A stretch of 64,000 nt of DNA from Papiliotrema nemorosa. Lineage: Eukaryota; Basidiomycota; Tremellomycetes; Tremellales; Rhynchogastremaceae. Below are positions 12,136 through 24,132 of this stretch, piece after piece. Within the stretch, counting starts at the first letter, position 1. Each line of letters opens with the position of its first letter. Both the position numbers and the translations under genes were made by a program. Location: NCBI GenBank assembly GCA_032158125.1, contig JASKOT010000033.1:124001-188000 (forward strand). Direction: 5' to 3'. The notes beneath the pieces were generated by a model, which saw only the letters and a program-made list of their open reading frames with translations, ran no database searches and was not told the DNA's origin.

Positions 12136-14540
12136 ATGCGACGTCAACTCACCATATCCCCAACGTCCAAGCCCCTCTCGTCACCTCGCTCTTCCGACGA
12201 TCACACGCAGAGCATAGGAGGATCACCACCCTCGAGTCCAGAGACGGTCATCACTACTTCCACTTCTGAGATCTCACCCTTGGAAGATCCAGGTCTCAAT
12301 TTCCCACCCCGATATTCCCTCGCATCGCCCTTTAAACCCATCTCATACCCTTATACATCCAACACCACTTCTTTAGGATACAAACTTCGCTCGACACTCC
12401 GACCACGCAGACGATCAAGTTTGATCCGTCTGGCTCAAAGGCGATTCTTACATATCGTTCTGGCGGGTCTTATCCCGTTTTTCATCCTGCTCATCTTCAA
12501 CGAATGGGCCATACACTCTCACAGGCGGTCAGAGGCAATCAGGATACCTAGCCTGTTCCATCCCGTCTCCTCGGTCAATTTGCATAAGCTCAGGTCGGAT
12601 TGGGAAATCAGAAGGAGACAGGGTATAGCTGCGGCGCGATCTGGTACGCAGAGGGCCGTGGCTTCACGAGCGGATAAACGGGATCTCGTGGAAGGATTAC
12701 AAGGGATGCGAGGTATTCCGTGGACTTTGGAAGAAGAGGTAGAGCTTCAAAAGGAAGTAGGGGATATCTGGCCTGGATGGTGGGGCAATGTCGACAAAGT
12801 AGGACGTAGTCCATACGACCATTTGCCTTCCATCAAGGGCAAAAGGAGGATTCTCTTCTTGACTGGTGAGGTCATCTCCTCGTCCCCATCCCTCGAGCAG
12901 TGTTGACATTCAGATTACAAAGACTATCTCGAACGGATGAACACCCACACCTATGAGATTGTTGATGCGGCTCTTCGACATCCCAACGTCATTGTGGATG
13001 TCTGGGGACCTGGTTGGAAAGGATACGACAAAGCAATACCCTTGTCGCTCAATCTCAAACGGAGGCAGTATAGGATACATCAGCTGGAGAAATCCAAGGA
13101 AGATTATGAGCTCGCTGTTTCGAGGAAAAAGGGAGGTGGGAGGTGGTTTGGAGAGCAGCAGGAACAAGATGTAGGAGAGTGGGTCGAGCCGGAATGGACA
13201 TGCACAGACGAGGAGAATGAATGCGGAGAAGTCAAATTCGACATCGTCTGGACCATCTCGTGAGTGATTACCATACGGGGGAAAATTGGAGGTCGAGCTC
13301 TGCTCATGGTAGCGATATTTTCAAGCAGAACGACCCACATGTCGACGTCTTGGATTGCGGATCTCTTCTGGTCCAGTATGTCATTCACCTTGGCGGGTCA
13401 TTGCGCCTAAGCTGATGTCAGACAACTGGGAGATTGTCATTCTTGGCGGTGCAGACAAGAATGGTACTACCAAGCCAACAATATCACTCTCTCCAAGTAC
13501 GCTTTTGAACTGCCGGAAATCTTTGACCATTCGCTGGTCAAGCAAAAGTTTCCAGATTGGGAGATGGGACTGTTTGGACATAGTCCTGATACTGCCAACG
13601 AGTGGGATTTCTACCCTACCACATGGCGTAACAAGACGACCGACGCGACAATGTTTGGGTACGACGGGTCGTGTGGGTCACAATCGCATGGCACATCTTG
13701 CAGAGGCTAATCATCCAGTCTATCCTATCCGGACCACCGTGACAGACTATACGCGAGATGATGAGCACGCTACGATTCACCGACACGAACATCCAGGTTA
13801 CACCATTTCTGTGCCCGAGCTGGCATGGTCGAGCCCTCTAGAAACATATACGAAGTCTCACGAGTATTACGAGAAGCACGAGTTGCTCAGGGAAGACTTT
13901 GCAAAAGGTATGCGGGAGGCCAAAATTTGCGTATTCGACGCCAGTCTCGAGCGCAAAATGATCCGAAAGGTCAGTCGTATCTTGCGACATGTATAGACGT
14001 GTGCTGATATTAGTACGCCCAAGCATTGCTCAGTGGATGCGTCATCGCTGGAGATCTACCTACGGAACATGAAGAGGCTTTGGAAAAATTCACCATCAAA
14101 CTCAAACCGACATGGAAGATTGACAGGATCAAAGAGGAGATTGACAAGTATCTCGCTCAACCTGCCAAACTGCACCAAATGGCAGTTGACGGATTGATCT
14201 ATGCCCGTCAACATCTGACCGCAACGTGAGCGTTTCTCGGTGATTATGGATATTGTTATACTGACCCCTACAGTCGAAAAGTGTCTGATTTGATCAGAAT
14301 GGCAGACGCCTATAATGCCGGAATGAGAGGTTACGACTGTAAGTAAACCCCGTGTATTCGCCCTGGCAGGGGGTTGATGGCAGTGCCGCATAGCTTTTCT
14401 CTGCGATGTAGGGCGTACTGGAGTGACGGTGATTCTTACAGACCGTAAGTTGGCATTGTTATATCAGCCTTGAGATCGGCTGATTTCTAGACCGTGGTGC
14501 AGCAGAGAAGGAGGACATCGGGGATTGGAGGGATAATTGA
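12136..14540 (+). CDS. Membrane-anchored CgeB-like glycosyltransferase
   Basis: Nine exons (12136-12865, 12914-13259, 13313-13375, 13422-13672, 13719-13969, 14014-14225, 14274-14338, 14412-14444, 14491-14540) encode 666 aa. It has a Ser/Pro-rich cytosolic N-terminus, one membrane anchor at about residues 104-126 (IVLAGLIPFFILLIF) after an Arg-rich stretch, and a long lumenal domain: the plan of a type II Golgi enzyme. The lumenal part holds ILFLTDYKDYLERMN, VWGPGWKGYD, FDIVWTISDIF and, near the end, SGCVIAGDLPTEHE followed by a helix with ARQHLT. That resembles the glycosyltransferase family containing the CgeB/YkvP spore-maturation proteins. The sugar and acceptor are unknown; a role in cell-wall or capsule polysaccharide is plausible from lineage only. 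The last two small exons (33 and 50 nt) are supported by frame and splice sites but not by a family motif. Confidence 0.8.
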
Positions 14541-14867
14541 TCGAGGGGAGGTTGCGTCTATCGCTGAATCGGAAAAAAATCCCTAGGCATAGGGAGCCAG
14601 AGTTGTACCACGTCTATCATGACTGAACGAGGGAGGAAATCGGCATCAACTGTATCAATGGAGCATAGTGTATTCGTACCGCAACACCACAAACAAGTAT
14701 ATTCTAGTCAATAGGGTTAAAGAGACCTTCATCAGCATATGAGTACCATGCACACCAATATCTCGCGACGAGCATTCGATGACTTTCGACCCATACTTGC
14801 ACATTGACCCAAGAGTACCTTTATCCATCCAGGAGTCTCTACAGTATCTGCGTGCATGCACGACGTT
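14541..14867. other. Convergent intergenic region, glycosyltransferase / ADE2
   Basis: About 330 nt between stop codons. No gene, repeat or RNA is apparent; the region should hold both 3' UTRs. Confidence 0.45.
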
Positions 14868-16779
14868 CTACTTTTTCAACCGATCCGCCGCGTACTTTTC
14901 CCAACCTTCCTGTTCTAAAATCTCGGCTTTCTGCAAGACTTCCTCTTCTAGCGATTTGGCATAAGCCTCCATCTCCACTGTCAATCTCGGGATGGAGGTC
15001 CCCAGGATTCGAATCGCCAACAAGGCGGCGTTGGTGGAATTGTTGATACCTGAAGTAGCCACTGGGATCCCTCGCTAAAACAGTCAGCCATTTCTGGTCT
15101 TCCTGTTGACGAAAATGAGTCTTGCACTCACGGGCATTTGGACAATCGAGTACAATGAATCCACACCGTCCAAGACGCTTGCTTTGACGGGTACACCAAC
15201 GACCGGTAAGGCCGTTTCGGAAGCTACCATTCCTGGTAAATGTGCCGCGCCCCCGGCACCGGCGATAATCACCCTGAGTCCTCTGCTCACGGCCGATCGA
15301 GCGTATGTTACCATTCGGTCCGGTGTTCGATGTGCCGAAGTGATGGTCAATTCGTATGGGATCTCAAACTTGTCCAAGATCCTAGCGGCGGGTAACATGA
15401 TTGGGAGATCAGAATCTGAACCCATGATGATCCCCACAAGAGGTTGAGGGTGAGAATGCGAAGGTTCGACTCGAGGAGGGGCGATCGCGTCCACCCAGGA
15501 AGGATGAGCGTCGGGTTGCGCGTTGAGGATCTCTCGTAGACCTTTTCGGAGCTCAGCATCGGAATGAGCAGTCAACGTGATGTGTCCCATTTTTCGAGCT
15601 TTTCGAGATTCTGCTTTACCGTACAGATGGGCTCGAGCACCTGGGACGCTGAAAGCCGCATCGGCCATGGTGAGCACGGGCTCCATGGACGAGTCGGCAC
15701 CGAGAATGTTGATCATGGCTGCGGACGGCACTTGCAAGGATGTGGAACCAAGAGGAAGGGAGAGGATGGCTCGGAGGTGGTTTTCGAATTGAGAAGTGTG
15801 ACAAGCTTCGATAGTGTGGTGACCCGAATTGTGCGGTCGTGGTGCAATCTCGTTCAACTGAAGGGATCCTACTTGTCAGCTGATGTAAATGTCCGGGATG
15901 GGGCAAACTGACCATCCTCGAGGAGGAACATTTCCACACCGAATATACCTGCACCCTCGAGGGTGCTCACTGCCTTCTCGGCCAACTCTCTCGCTCGACC
16001 GTTCACCCCATCCATCTGTTTTCCGCTAGCTCTGAGAGGCGCCAAGCACACCCTGAGAATGCTATCACGGTGGAAAGTCTCCACAGCATCATAAGATCTC
16101 ACTTCTCCCTCTTTGTTCCTGACGACCATGACCGCTACTTCCTTGACGAACGGAGCCCATCCTTCTGCGTATAACGGTCTGTCGCCCAAGAACTCCAGCG
16201 ACTTCTTGACATCCGCCTCTTCGGCCGATTTGAGTGGAGAGTTTCCCCGACCATCATATGCCAATGTCCTCGCTTTAAGCATCACTGGTAGTCCCAGCTT
16301 TTCCGTCAATGCCTTGACATCCTCCACACTGGGATTAGGGGGCAAAGCAGCAAACGGAGCGACAGGTATTCCCCTTTCGGCCAGATGAACCTTCTGCAAG
16401 TATTTATCTTGAATGAGTCGAATGGTCTGTGGGGAAGGTTGAACTTCGCATAATCCCTCCTTCTCCACAGCTTCAAGGACGTCCGCATTGACATGTTCAA
16501 TCTCAACGGTGAGTATATCGCATTGTCGAGCTAGTTCCCGGATATGCGATTCTGAAGTAAATGCTCCGTCGGGGTGGGAAGTGTTGGGTGGGGCGAGGAG
16601 GACTTGTTTGGCGGGTGTGTAGGATCCGGAATCGAGGATGAGAAGGGGGATACCGAGCAGTGCGGCTGGGTGAGCCAACATCCGCCCAAGTTGGCCTCCA
16701 CCTATAGTTTGAGCGACCAAATGGATGGTGATCGTAGATTGTACTCACCCAGAATACCGACCGTCTTCCTTGGTGCCAT
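14868..16779 (-). CDS. ADE2: Phosphoribosylaminoimidazole carboxylase (AIR carboxylase)
   Basis: Four exons (16779-16749, 16701-15913, 15868-15132, 15074-14868) encode 587 aa. Ade2 converts aminoimidazole ribotide plus CO2 to carboxyaminoimidazole ribotide in purine synthesis; its loss gives the classic pink/red adenine auxotroph. The fungal fusion is complete. The N-terminal PurK-type ATP-grasp half starts [11 protein letters not shown] and contains AYDGRGN and [13 protein letters not shown]. The C-terminal PurE half has [11 protein letters not shown] and [10 protein letters not shown]. The start at 16779 ([10 protein letters not shown]) matches the family N-terminus. An in-frame ATG at 16977 would add 66 residues ahead of it with no family counterpart, so it is taken as leader. 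The gene is divergent from TGS1 and has 44-57 nt introns. Confidence 0.96.
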
Positions 16780-17173
16780 TGTGCTCGAGCTGTCTCTGTG
16801 TACAGGTAGATTGGAGTGGATCCTGATGGGCCAGTGTTCAACTTTTCCAATGTTCCCTCCCTCCCCCCGCAAGATCTCGGCACATCGGTTCGGATCCGAA
16901 AATTCACACTTCGCTGCATCTGCCAAAAGTTGGGCCAACTTCAGCTCATCCTGATATCGATGCCCTATCACCTTCATTGTGCACGCTGATAGTGTTCAAC
17001 TTTACAAGACACCTGACTCACCAGATCAGACGGATCTTATATATCTTACTCGATACACAAGTCGAACGTGGCGAATCACGCCATCACTTAGAAATCCGAC
17101 AAACGTCAAACGGACAAGGCATTCTGCGCCTCCATTCCGCATATTTTCGAACAGATTCAGACGACGAGCCGCC
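16780..17173. other. Divergent promoter region, ADE2 / TGS1
   Basis: About 390 nt between the ADE2 and TGS1 start codons. The only notable content is the open in-frame extension upstream of ADE2 (16780-16977). Both promoters are expected here. Confidence 0.4.
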
Positions 17174-18399
17174 ATGGGCCCTCCACGATCACTCTTTGCT
17201 TCTCTTCCACCGGATTTGAAGCGATCTATTCGGAAGAAACCTATCCTGCAACAACCCATCACATCACAAGTGGAGATCAAAGTCGAGAATGTCTTGTCTG
17301 CCATGAATGCCCAAGGTTACCTTTCGACTCAACCTGCCTCGCCTCCAGCTTCAGTCGAGCCGACACATGATGGTCCTCAATCGTCCTCCGCACTTGAAGT
17401 CGACGTCGAAGTCCATTCTACTCCTGCTGAATCGTCAAAACGAACGGTAGAGGCAATATCTACACCCACCCCGACCAAGCGATCCAACAAGAAGAGGAAA
17501 CGTCAATCGATTGCTCCCTCCAACAATCACACAGATCACCCGTGGGACTGTACCGGCCTTTTACCGCGGTATACAGACTACAATGAGGTCCCTGCCGATC
17601 TACGTAAATGTGCGTGTCCACCAACCTCAGCCCATAGAATCAACGCTCACGGCCAGACTTTGCCCAGCGTCACCTGTACTTTCCAAAATACGACACCCTC
17701 CCTCTCTTACTCGACGATACAGGATGGTACAGCGTCACACCTCATCCTATAGCCGCGCACATAGCCGACAGATGTCAATGCGATACCATCATCGATGCAT
17801 TTTGCGGCGTAGGTGGAAACGCCATCGAGTTTGCAAGGACGTGCGAGAGAGTCATCGCCATCGACAATGATCCTGTCCGATTGCGTCTTGCGAGGCATAA
17901 TGCGCTGCATAGTGGAGTAGCCGATCGGATAGAGTTTGTTCTGGCGGATTTTACGGATTGGGCGAGGAGATGGGTAGAGAGGAGTAAAGGGAAAAACCAA
18001 AAGGAGTCTGTGGATGTGGTGTTTCTCAGTCCGCCCTGGGGTGAGTGTCCATCTGGCTAGCGAGGAACATGTAGGGGAGGGTTATTAATATCAGGCGGAC
18101 CGGAATATCTCAAGTTTGGAGCCGGGAAATATCCTCTGGCAAAGATTGAACCGATACCGGGAGACGAGCTGTTTGAACTCACATCGGGAATAACGCCCAA
18201 TATAGCGTATTTCTTACCGAAGAACACCGACTTGCACGACCTGTCAAGACTCGCTCGATCCGTGGCAGCCCAACAGGTGGGCACTGAGGGATCCGCTCTG
18301 GGTAGAGATAGAGAATGGGTGGAGATTGAGGAAGAGTGGGTGGGAGACAAGTTGAAAGCCATCACGGCGTACTATGGATGTCTGGTCGCGGAAGAATAG
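17174..18399 (+). CDS. TGS1: Trimethylguanosine synthase
   Basis: Three exons (17174-17609, 17657-18040, 18095-18399) encode 374 aa. Tgs1 dimethylates the m7G cap of snRNAs and snoRNAs to the trimethylguanosine cap, using S-adenosylmethionine. The catalytic half begins near KYFAQRHLYFPKYD. It has the SAM-binding motif IIDAFCGVGGNAIEFA, then VIAIDNDPVRLRLARHNA, and the signature SPPWGGPEYLKF, whose Trp stacks on the guanine of the cap. The first 145 residues are low-complexity with a basic patch KRSNKKRKR, a likely nuclear signal. The start is the first ATG in frame with the domain, in a short leader divergent from ADE2. One likely substrate, the U2 snRNA, is encoded 10 kb downstream. Confidence 0.95.
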
Positions 18400-18599
18400 A
18401 CATCCACATAAGTTGTGGGCAAGGAAGGCAGTAACGGGATTACGAAATGACAAGTCCGATGCTGAATGATATGACATCTGACGATATATGCTATGATGGG
18501 TGACTAGTTGTCTACAATGATTTTTTACAACAGATCTCTTGATATTTGGTGAAGCTGTATGCCTTCAATGCGATGCAGTGTGCTTCTTGACCTCCTCAC

Positions 18600-19599
18600 C
18601 TATGCCCTGCTCGCCAAACCCTCCTCGACAGACGGCCCGACCCTACCCAGTCTCTTGCCCTTGTACCATATCCTCCACTGATCTCTAGGTCCTACATCCT
18701 TTGTCCCCTCTCTCCCCACATTTTCCGTCGCGTCCACATCGTCCAAGATCTCCCTTCTCATCTCCATCGTCCCTCCCAATAACCCTTTCAACCCTGAAAG
18801 CGCAGGATTCCACCAACACCCTACAACCCTCATTCCTCTCCCTTCTTCCCCTTCACCATCGTCGATCGGATTAGGGTTGAAGCTGGATCCACCGGGAAGA
18901 TGTACTAGAATCATGGGAGAGGGCGATTTCCACGCTCGGACAGTCGCGTTTGTACTGAAGCCGTTTCTGGATAATAGGACAGCTACAGATTGTGGAGCTT
19001 CTCGATCCAGCCTACGTCCAGTGTGATCGTATTGATGCGGTCCGAGTTGAGCGTCTCGACCTAGATGTAAGTCCCACCTCCTTGTACATGTATAGGGTAG
19101 TCGTCTCACCGTGAAAATGAGCCATGACACCTTCCATCTCTCTGACATATCTTGTAGAAAGAGGTTTACTCTCCGCCTTGCACTGCGCCAACACTCTCAA
19201 CCTCCTCGTCCCTTCGCCGTACCCGTCTCCCTCATTAGTCCCTAGAGGCTGCCACAGACTCTCCTCATCTATCATCCTCTTCCATCCGTCCACTCCATAC
19301 TGATCGACTTGGCCTCGGCCCACTCCATATCCCGGTAAAGGTCCCACTCCGTCCGAACCCTCTCTCATCTCTTTTCCCCATTTACTCAACCGCGACCGAG
19401 TCCCTCCGCTCGTTCGAGGAGGGGTTACGGGGAGAGCCGAAGACCGTGCAGCCATTCTTGGGACATACCACCATCCTCGTAGATCTATCCCATCGTCTCC
19501 TGCGCCTCCGACTCGACGTACACACATGTTCAGATGGTGATTTAGGAATTTCATAGAGTGATTTTCAAACGCCCGCCCGATGGCTACCGTCGATGTCAT
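18600..19599 (-). CDS. RRG7: Rrg7-like PD-(D/E)XK protein, respiratory growth
   Basis: Two exons (19599-19110, 19060-18600) encode 316 aa. The start TSTVAIGRAFENHSMKFLNH and the motifs VGGAGDDGIDLRGWW and LRVLAQCKAES match the fungal RRG7 family, named for yeast mutants that lose respiratory growth. The GIDL...QCK arrangement is a nuclease-type PD-(D/E)XK core, so the protein may cut or bind mitochondrial DNA; its reaction is not established in the family. The 49-nt intron falls after HFHG and joins to RDAQLGPHQYDHTGR in frame. The C-terminus contains a low-complexity loop. Mitochondrial location is inferred from the family; a targeting peptide is not obvious. Confidence 0.85.
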
Positions 19600-20820
19600 G
19601 TTGGGCTGCCGGTCGAGCTTTCCGCCGAGAAAGTATCGAATGAGAAGAAAAGATTTCTAAATTCAGTGATTCAAATGTCCAACTCTGCTATATCGGATGG
19701 TCTTGAATGGTGGACAACGGCAAGCGTGTCGAAGCAAGATGAAACTTGAAATTCACGGTTGACGAGGATGAGATTTCAACATTTCCAGTGGCAAAAGTCA
19801 TCGTCGCCAGTCGGAATCGACAGTCAAGTCAATATGTCCCGCTCGACACGGAGCGCGGTGTACTGATCGGTGTGGCTCCAAGGAGGTTGGATCATAGGTT
19901 TACATCCTCAGCTCAACCTGAAGGCAAGCTTTACCCAAGAACAAACACGCTCAAGCGACATGAGAGACTCTGATTACCTGCCACGCCCGGCTTTTGCCGT
20001 GTCTCTCAGACTGATGTTGCCCTTGAAGGGAGGTTACAAGCATCGAATAGTGGACGTCATTGTGGTGTATATTGTAGTCGTGGTTCCTGATATTCAGCTG
20101 AGAGCACTCGTCTTTCCACCTCACTGCTGATGCGGGTAGTGGTCTTCGTAATGGTGGAAGCCGGAACGGTCTATAAGATGCAAAAGCCGCTTTGAGAGCG
20201 CCTGGTGTGGACTCACAATTGCCGTATCCCTCGTCCTTGTTCGCTCGTATTCCGTCAGAGTGATGGTACTGGTGAACTTCGTGCTGGTCACTGTACAGGG
20301 CGTGACAGTCTCGGCACCTAATCATCAGCTCCTCCCAGCATGACACTCACCTCCTGTCACCGTCGGTGTATGTCTACCGAGACTGAGACGAGCGATTTCC
20401 CTCAAGAATGGCCAAGCATGATCAAGTTTGGGAGCGACACCATAAAACTGGTCAGATGGTTAGAATGACGCCTCTGCGCCGACTACGCCAGGGACAATGC
20501 ACATGGCAGAGTCTTTGTAGCGCAGAAACATGCGCCTGGATCAACATAATCAAATGTTTAGAGCTCCTCTCTGAACGCTCTGAACGCTGCCGAAGAGATC
20601 TTCTCGGAATGCCAAGAACATTTCCGAAGAGATTACGATCGCCTGGCAGGAATTACTCAGCTCGCGCCACATGACAATCATAGCGTCGTCGAGTTCCGGG
20701 ATTGACGGGATGACCAGAGTTCTACTGGATCCAGGGAATCGGCTCCATTCCAGTTGCTTACATGTAGTGGTCGAGATAGGGGATACATACAACAAGGAGA
20801 AAAGCATATCGGCATCAGGC
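19600..20820. other. Unexplained 1.2 kb gap between RRG7 and PRI1
   Basis: This is the longest gap in the left half without a recognised gene. Several frames of 60-130 codons exist on both strands. One on the - strand (20807-20550) reads like folded protein (for example TLVIPSIPELDDAMIVMWRE), and another (20346-19951) has a CRDCHALYSD segment, but I find no joining splice pattern, start or family. It may hold a small novel gene, a decayed gene or only regulatory DNA. Confidence 0.3.
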
Positions 20821-22539
20821 CTAGAAATCCATACTCTCCTCTATGGCAGCTGTACCATCAGTCTCTGGCAATGGCCGGTCCGCCTGAACTCACCCCGTTT
20901 TGCTCCTCTTGCATCCCGCAAGACAGCAGAGACATGCTTCTCAAACATCTCGACATATGGCTTGAGTGAGGTGTGCTCGTAATCTTTCCCATCAGATGGC
21001 GATCCTCTTGTCAAGAAGCGCTTACCTTCGACCTTTCTCCCTTCAAGCACTTCCGCTGAAGCATTGCCGAGCTCGTTGAGCAAGTCTCCAACGGTCGGAA
21101 CGGTCGCAGGATCAAAGTCGTCGACTAAGGAAGGGTTGACAGGCACACAAACACGACCTGTACTGGGATGCACACAGAATGGGGATTTCAACAAGTGATT
21201 GCGGTGCTTTGAGACTTCGGCATCGATTCGTGGGTAAGTGTATTGAAGAATGATATCCTCAGCCGCACGTTTATACTTGTACTGCTTGTCAGCATTGACC
21301 TGATCCACTTTACTTGCTCACCTGTAACGGCGAATCTTCCTTGACCAGCCTTCCGACAACAGCCATGACGTCCTGCCATCTATCGAGACTCGATTGATCT
21401 GGGTTTTTTTGCCATTTGGCGCGCAGGGGACCAGCGATGTCTGATTTGAGCAAGAGCTGGTATAGTGGAGCTGAAGACTCACCTCGATCCCCGGGTAATA
21501 TCGATAACAGCATCTCCCACCCTGCCTGCGATTTGAACACTTCTTGATCTTTCAAACACAACTCCACAAATTCAGTCTTCAGAATCTCCTTGGCCTCACT
21601 ACCTCGTCAGGTCGGGCATCCTGATATGAGCAGGATAGACTCACTTGAGCGCGGGATGTAATTCTTGATCGTCCTTTGGCCCTCGGACATTCACCTTCTT
21701 ATTCTGATCCTTGCTCCCCTTGATCACCTCCAAAAAGGTGACTAATGATCTCCTTTGATCGTCGTTGAGATCCAATGCAGCCGCGTCGGATATCCAACAA
21801 TGGATACCTCGTCGCCCCGAGTACACCCATAAGAGGTGTTTGAACCCGAATGTCTCTGCTCATTAGTCGAACTGCCAGACCCCCGCGGACACCTGACTGA
21901 CCTCTCAATCCATGATCCAGCACTTTGACAGCGGCAGCGATGTATCCCCAGCACCTCTTGCATATGCTCTTGTCGGTGCAACACGTTCGAATCTCATCAT
22001 AATCCGTCATATCGATATCAAAGACCAGCTCCCTCCGTTGAGGCTGCAGAGCCCCCGCTGCCAGCGTCTTTCTGTCCCTCGGCTAATAATGAGCCCCTAG
22101 CTGTGTCGAGGGGGAAAGCTCACCCTGGCTGAGTATTGTGGCCCGATTTCGAAACGTGAAGGAGTCAACCGGACGAGCTCTTTCTTGAAATCGTCGGCAG
22201 TGTTGAAAGAGTTGTAACGGATGTATACATCGCCTTGAAGCGTGAAAGCGAATTCTCGATGAGTGAAGAGCTTCGCCGGGACTAGACGTCAGCGAGTCGA
22301 GGAGGTCTGCAGAGAGTAGTTCACCATGATCTTGGTTGAGCCAGAGGAAGAAGGGTCGGTATGGGAATAATCGTCGATAGAAGGTGCTCATGACCTGCGG
22401 GGACGAGGGACTGGGGTCAGTGCTCCATGTTGACATCTATAGCGTATGGCCATTACTTACTCGTGTTCCATACTAGACAATTAGCGAGGCTGTCCAGAGA
22501 TATACCAATGACTCACCTTCCGTTTGCTACGATTGCCAT
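20821..22539 (-). CDS. PRI1: DNA primase small (catalytic) subunit
   Basis: Nine exons (22539-22517, 22472-22461, 22410-22325, 22281-22124, 22082-21904, 21857-21645, 21598-21322, 21284-20894, 20840-20821) encode 452 aa. Pri1 makes the RNA primer that DNA polymerase alpha extends. Family landmarks: FYRRLFPYRPFFLWLNQDH near the start, REFAFTLQGDVYIRYNSF, the catalytic acidic motif ELVFDIDMTDYDEIRTCC, a zinc-binding CC...CKRCW cluster, HLLWVYSGRRGIHCWISD, and PRIDAEVSKHRNHLLKSPF. The second exon is only 12 nt and contains an ATG (22471) that may be the true start (MEHDPSSPQ), making the first exon leader. The last exon encodes only six residues. The 36-codon stretch after ILPGDRG has a GT that looks like a donor but reads through in frame. 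Confidence 0.95.
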
Positions 22540-22845
22540 GGTATCAAGGGGTGCAGTCTATGCTGGCAGATAGATCTCCGCTGCTGCTGTTTATTATATC
22601 CTACTCTTCTCCAAGTTATTGCGCCCTAGATCAAACAGTCGACGATGTATATGTCGAAGTCACGGTGAATCGCTCGGAAATCAAAAGTCGCGACGAGTGA
22701 CATGAGATCCGCGACGCGTTCGGGTGGGTGCCATTTAATTACGTAAGGTGGCAACCGCACATTTCGGATTTCAGTCAATCTAGTACGAGTACAATCAATC
22801 GTCTTTCTTGGACGATTCAACTTTCGACACGAGGCTCTGACAGCT
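22540..22845. promoter_or_regulatory. Divergent promoter region, PRI1 / SAF4
   Basis: 306 nt between the two start codons, unusually AT-rich for this window (for example TTTATTATATCC around 22591). No coding potential is evident. It is presumed to be a shared promoter. Confidence 0.4.
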
Positions 22846-24132
22846 ATGCAGGGTTTCAATAGGTAAGAGCCCGTCTGGGAATCAGTGAACGAACACCTAC
22901 TGATCTCGAGGTATATCCCGCCAGACTATGACCCGCGTCAGACATCGACCTTGAATGCCCACCAGGGCAAGAAGCACGCTCTGGGCAAACGAGCCAAAGA
23001 TATCGACAAGGGTATCCTCATTGTTCGGTGGGTGTCTTTTGGCAACGAGACTAGGGGTCTGTCCATTGACGGTCTAGGTTCGAGTTGCCCTTCAATATCT
23101 GGTGTGGTCACTGCAACGCAAGTCGTCTTTCCTTTGTTCCTGGTATTGCCATGACTAATCTGGCCAGTCTCATATCGGGGCAGGTGTTCGATACAACGCT
23201 CAGAAGAAAAAGGTCGGCAATTACTACTCGACACCGATATATGGCTTCCGGTGTAAATGTCATCTCTGTTCAGGGTGGTTTGAAATACGTACAGACCCAA
23301 AGGTGAGACTTCCTGCTTCGACGAGAGGATTCAGCTGACAATCAGAACGCCGCCTATGTCGTGCATGAGGGAGCGAAGAAGAAAGATGAAGACTGGAATC
23401 CAGAGGAGAATGGCGGTTTCGCCATACATGGTGAGTCTCACGACTACTGAGAATGCTGGAGCTCACGCTCCAGACACGGAAGCGCCATCTGCCGCAGATG
23501 CTCCCGCTGATCCTTTTGCCCACATTGAGAAGACTATAGATCAGCAGACATGGGTGCAAACGAAAAAGGCTCGGTTGACCGAGCTTCAAGAATCCGCAGA
23601 TCGTCTATCATCAGACCCTTATGTCGTCTCGACGGCCCTGCGGCGGAAATTTAGGGAAGAAAAGAAAGTCATGTTGGAGAAACAAGGTCGGGATGACGGT
23701 CTCAAGGAAAAATACGGCCTACACGACGATATGGATCTCGGGGACGAAGATGTCGAGAAAAGTCGAGCGATATGGGAGGCAGGGAGGGAAAGGGCGGGGT
23801 TGCCTATTGAAGACAACACGACGGACAGTGCCGAGTCGAGTGTGAGAGGTGTGGCAGGTACACCCAGGCCGCGAGGCCAGGACAGGTCAGGCGGGAAAGT
23901 GGATCTCGTCAGTGTACTGAGGAAAACGACAGCAAAGAAGTATGATCCATTTGCGGACGCCGTGGACAGTCTTTTCTCGGCGACATCTGTAAGAATGAAA
24001 ACGAAATCCAAGGGAAAGGATCTTTCTAGCGAGAGCGAGAAGAAAGGAACAGGCAAGAGGCCGGAAACACCGAAGTCAGTCGCGGTAGCGTCCCTCGGCG
24101 GAGGATTGTTGTCTGGGTATGCCAGCGACTAA
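22846..24132 (+). CDS. SAF4: Saf4/CCDC130-type CWC16 splicing factor
   Basis: Six exons (22846-22862, 22911-23027, 23078-23117, 23168-23302, 23346-23430, 23474-24132) encode 350 aa. The CWC16 family (Yju2/CCDC94 and CCDC130/Saf4) joins the catalytic spliceosome around the first step. MQGFNRYIPPDYDP, then RFELPFNIWCGHCNSHIGAG and RYNAQKKKVGNYY, then CKCHLCSGWFEIRTDPK give the four-cysteine zinc fold and fix the paralogue as CCDC130/Saf4 rather than Yju2. The third intron (23118-23167) starts with GC, not GT (GCAAGT donor). Only this splice keeps the reading frame and the spacing found in human CCDC130. The first coding exon is 17 nt. The C-terminal half is charged and disordered. The TSC13 stop is only 116 nt beyond this stop codon. 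Confidence 0.93.

Noticed and set aside
21482..21490. GTGAGT-like donor after ILPGDRG in PRI1
   Set aside because: The sequence reads through in frame and the nearest acceptor would leave a 12-27 nt intron; treated as coding.
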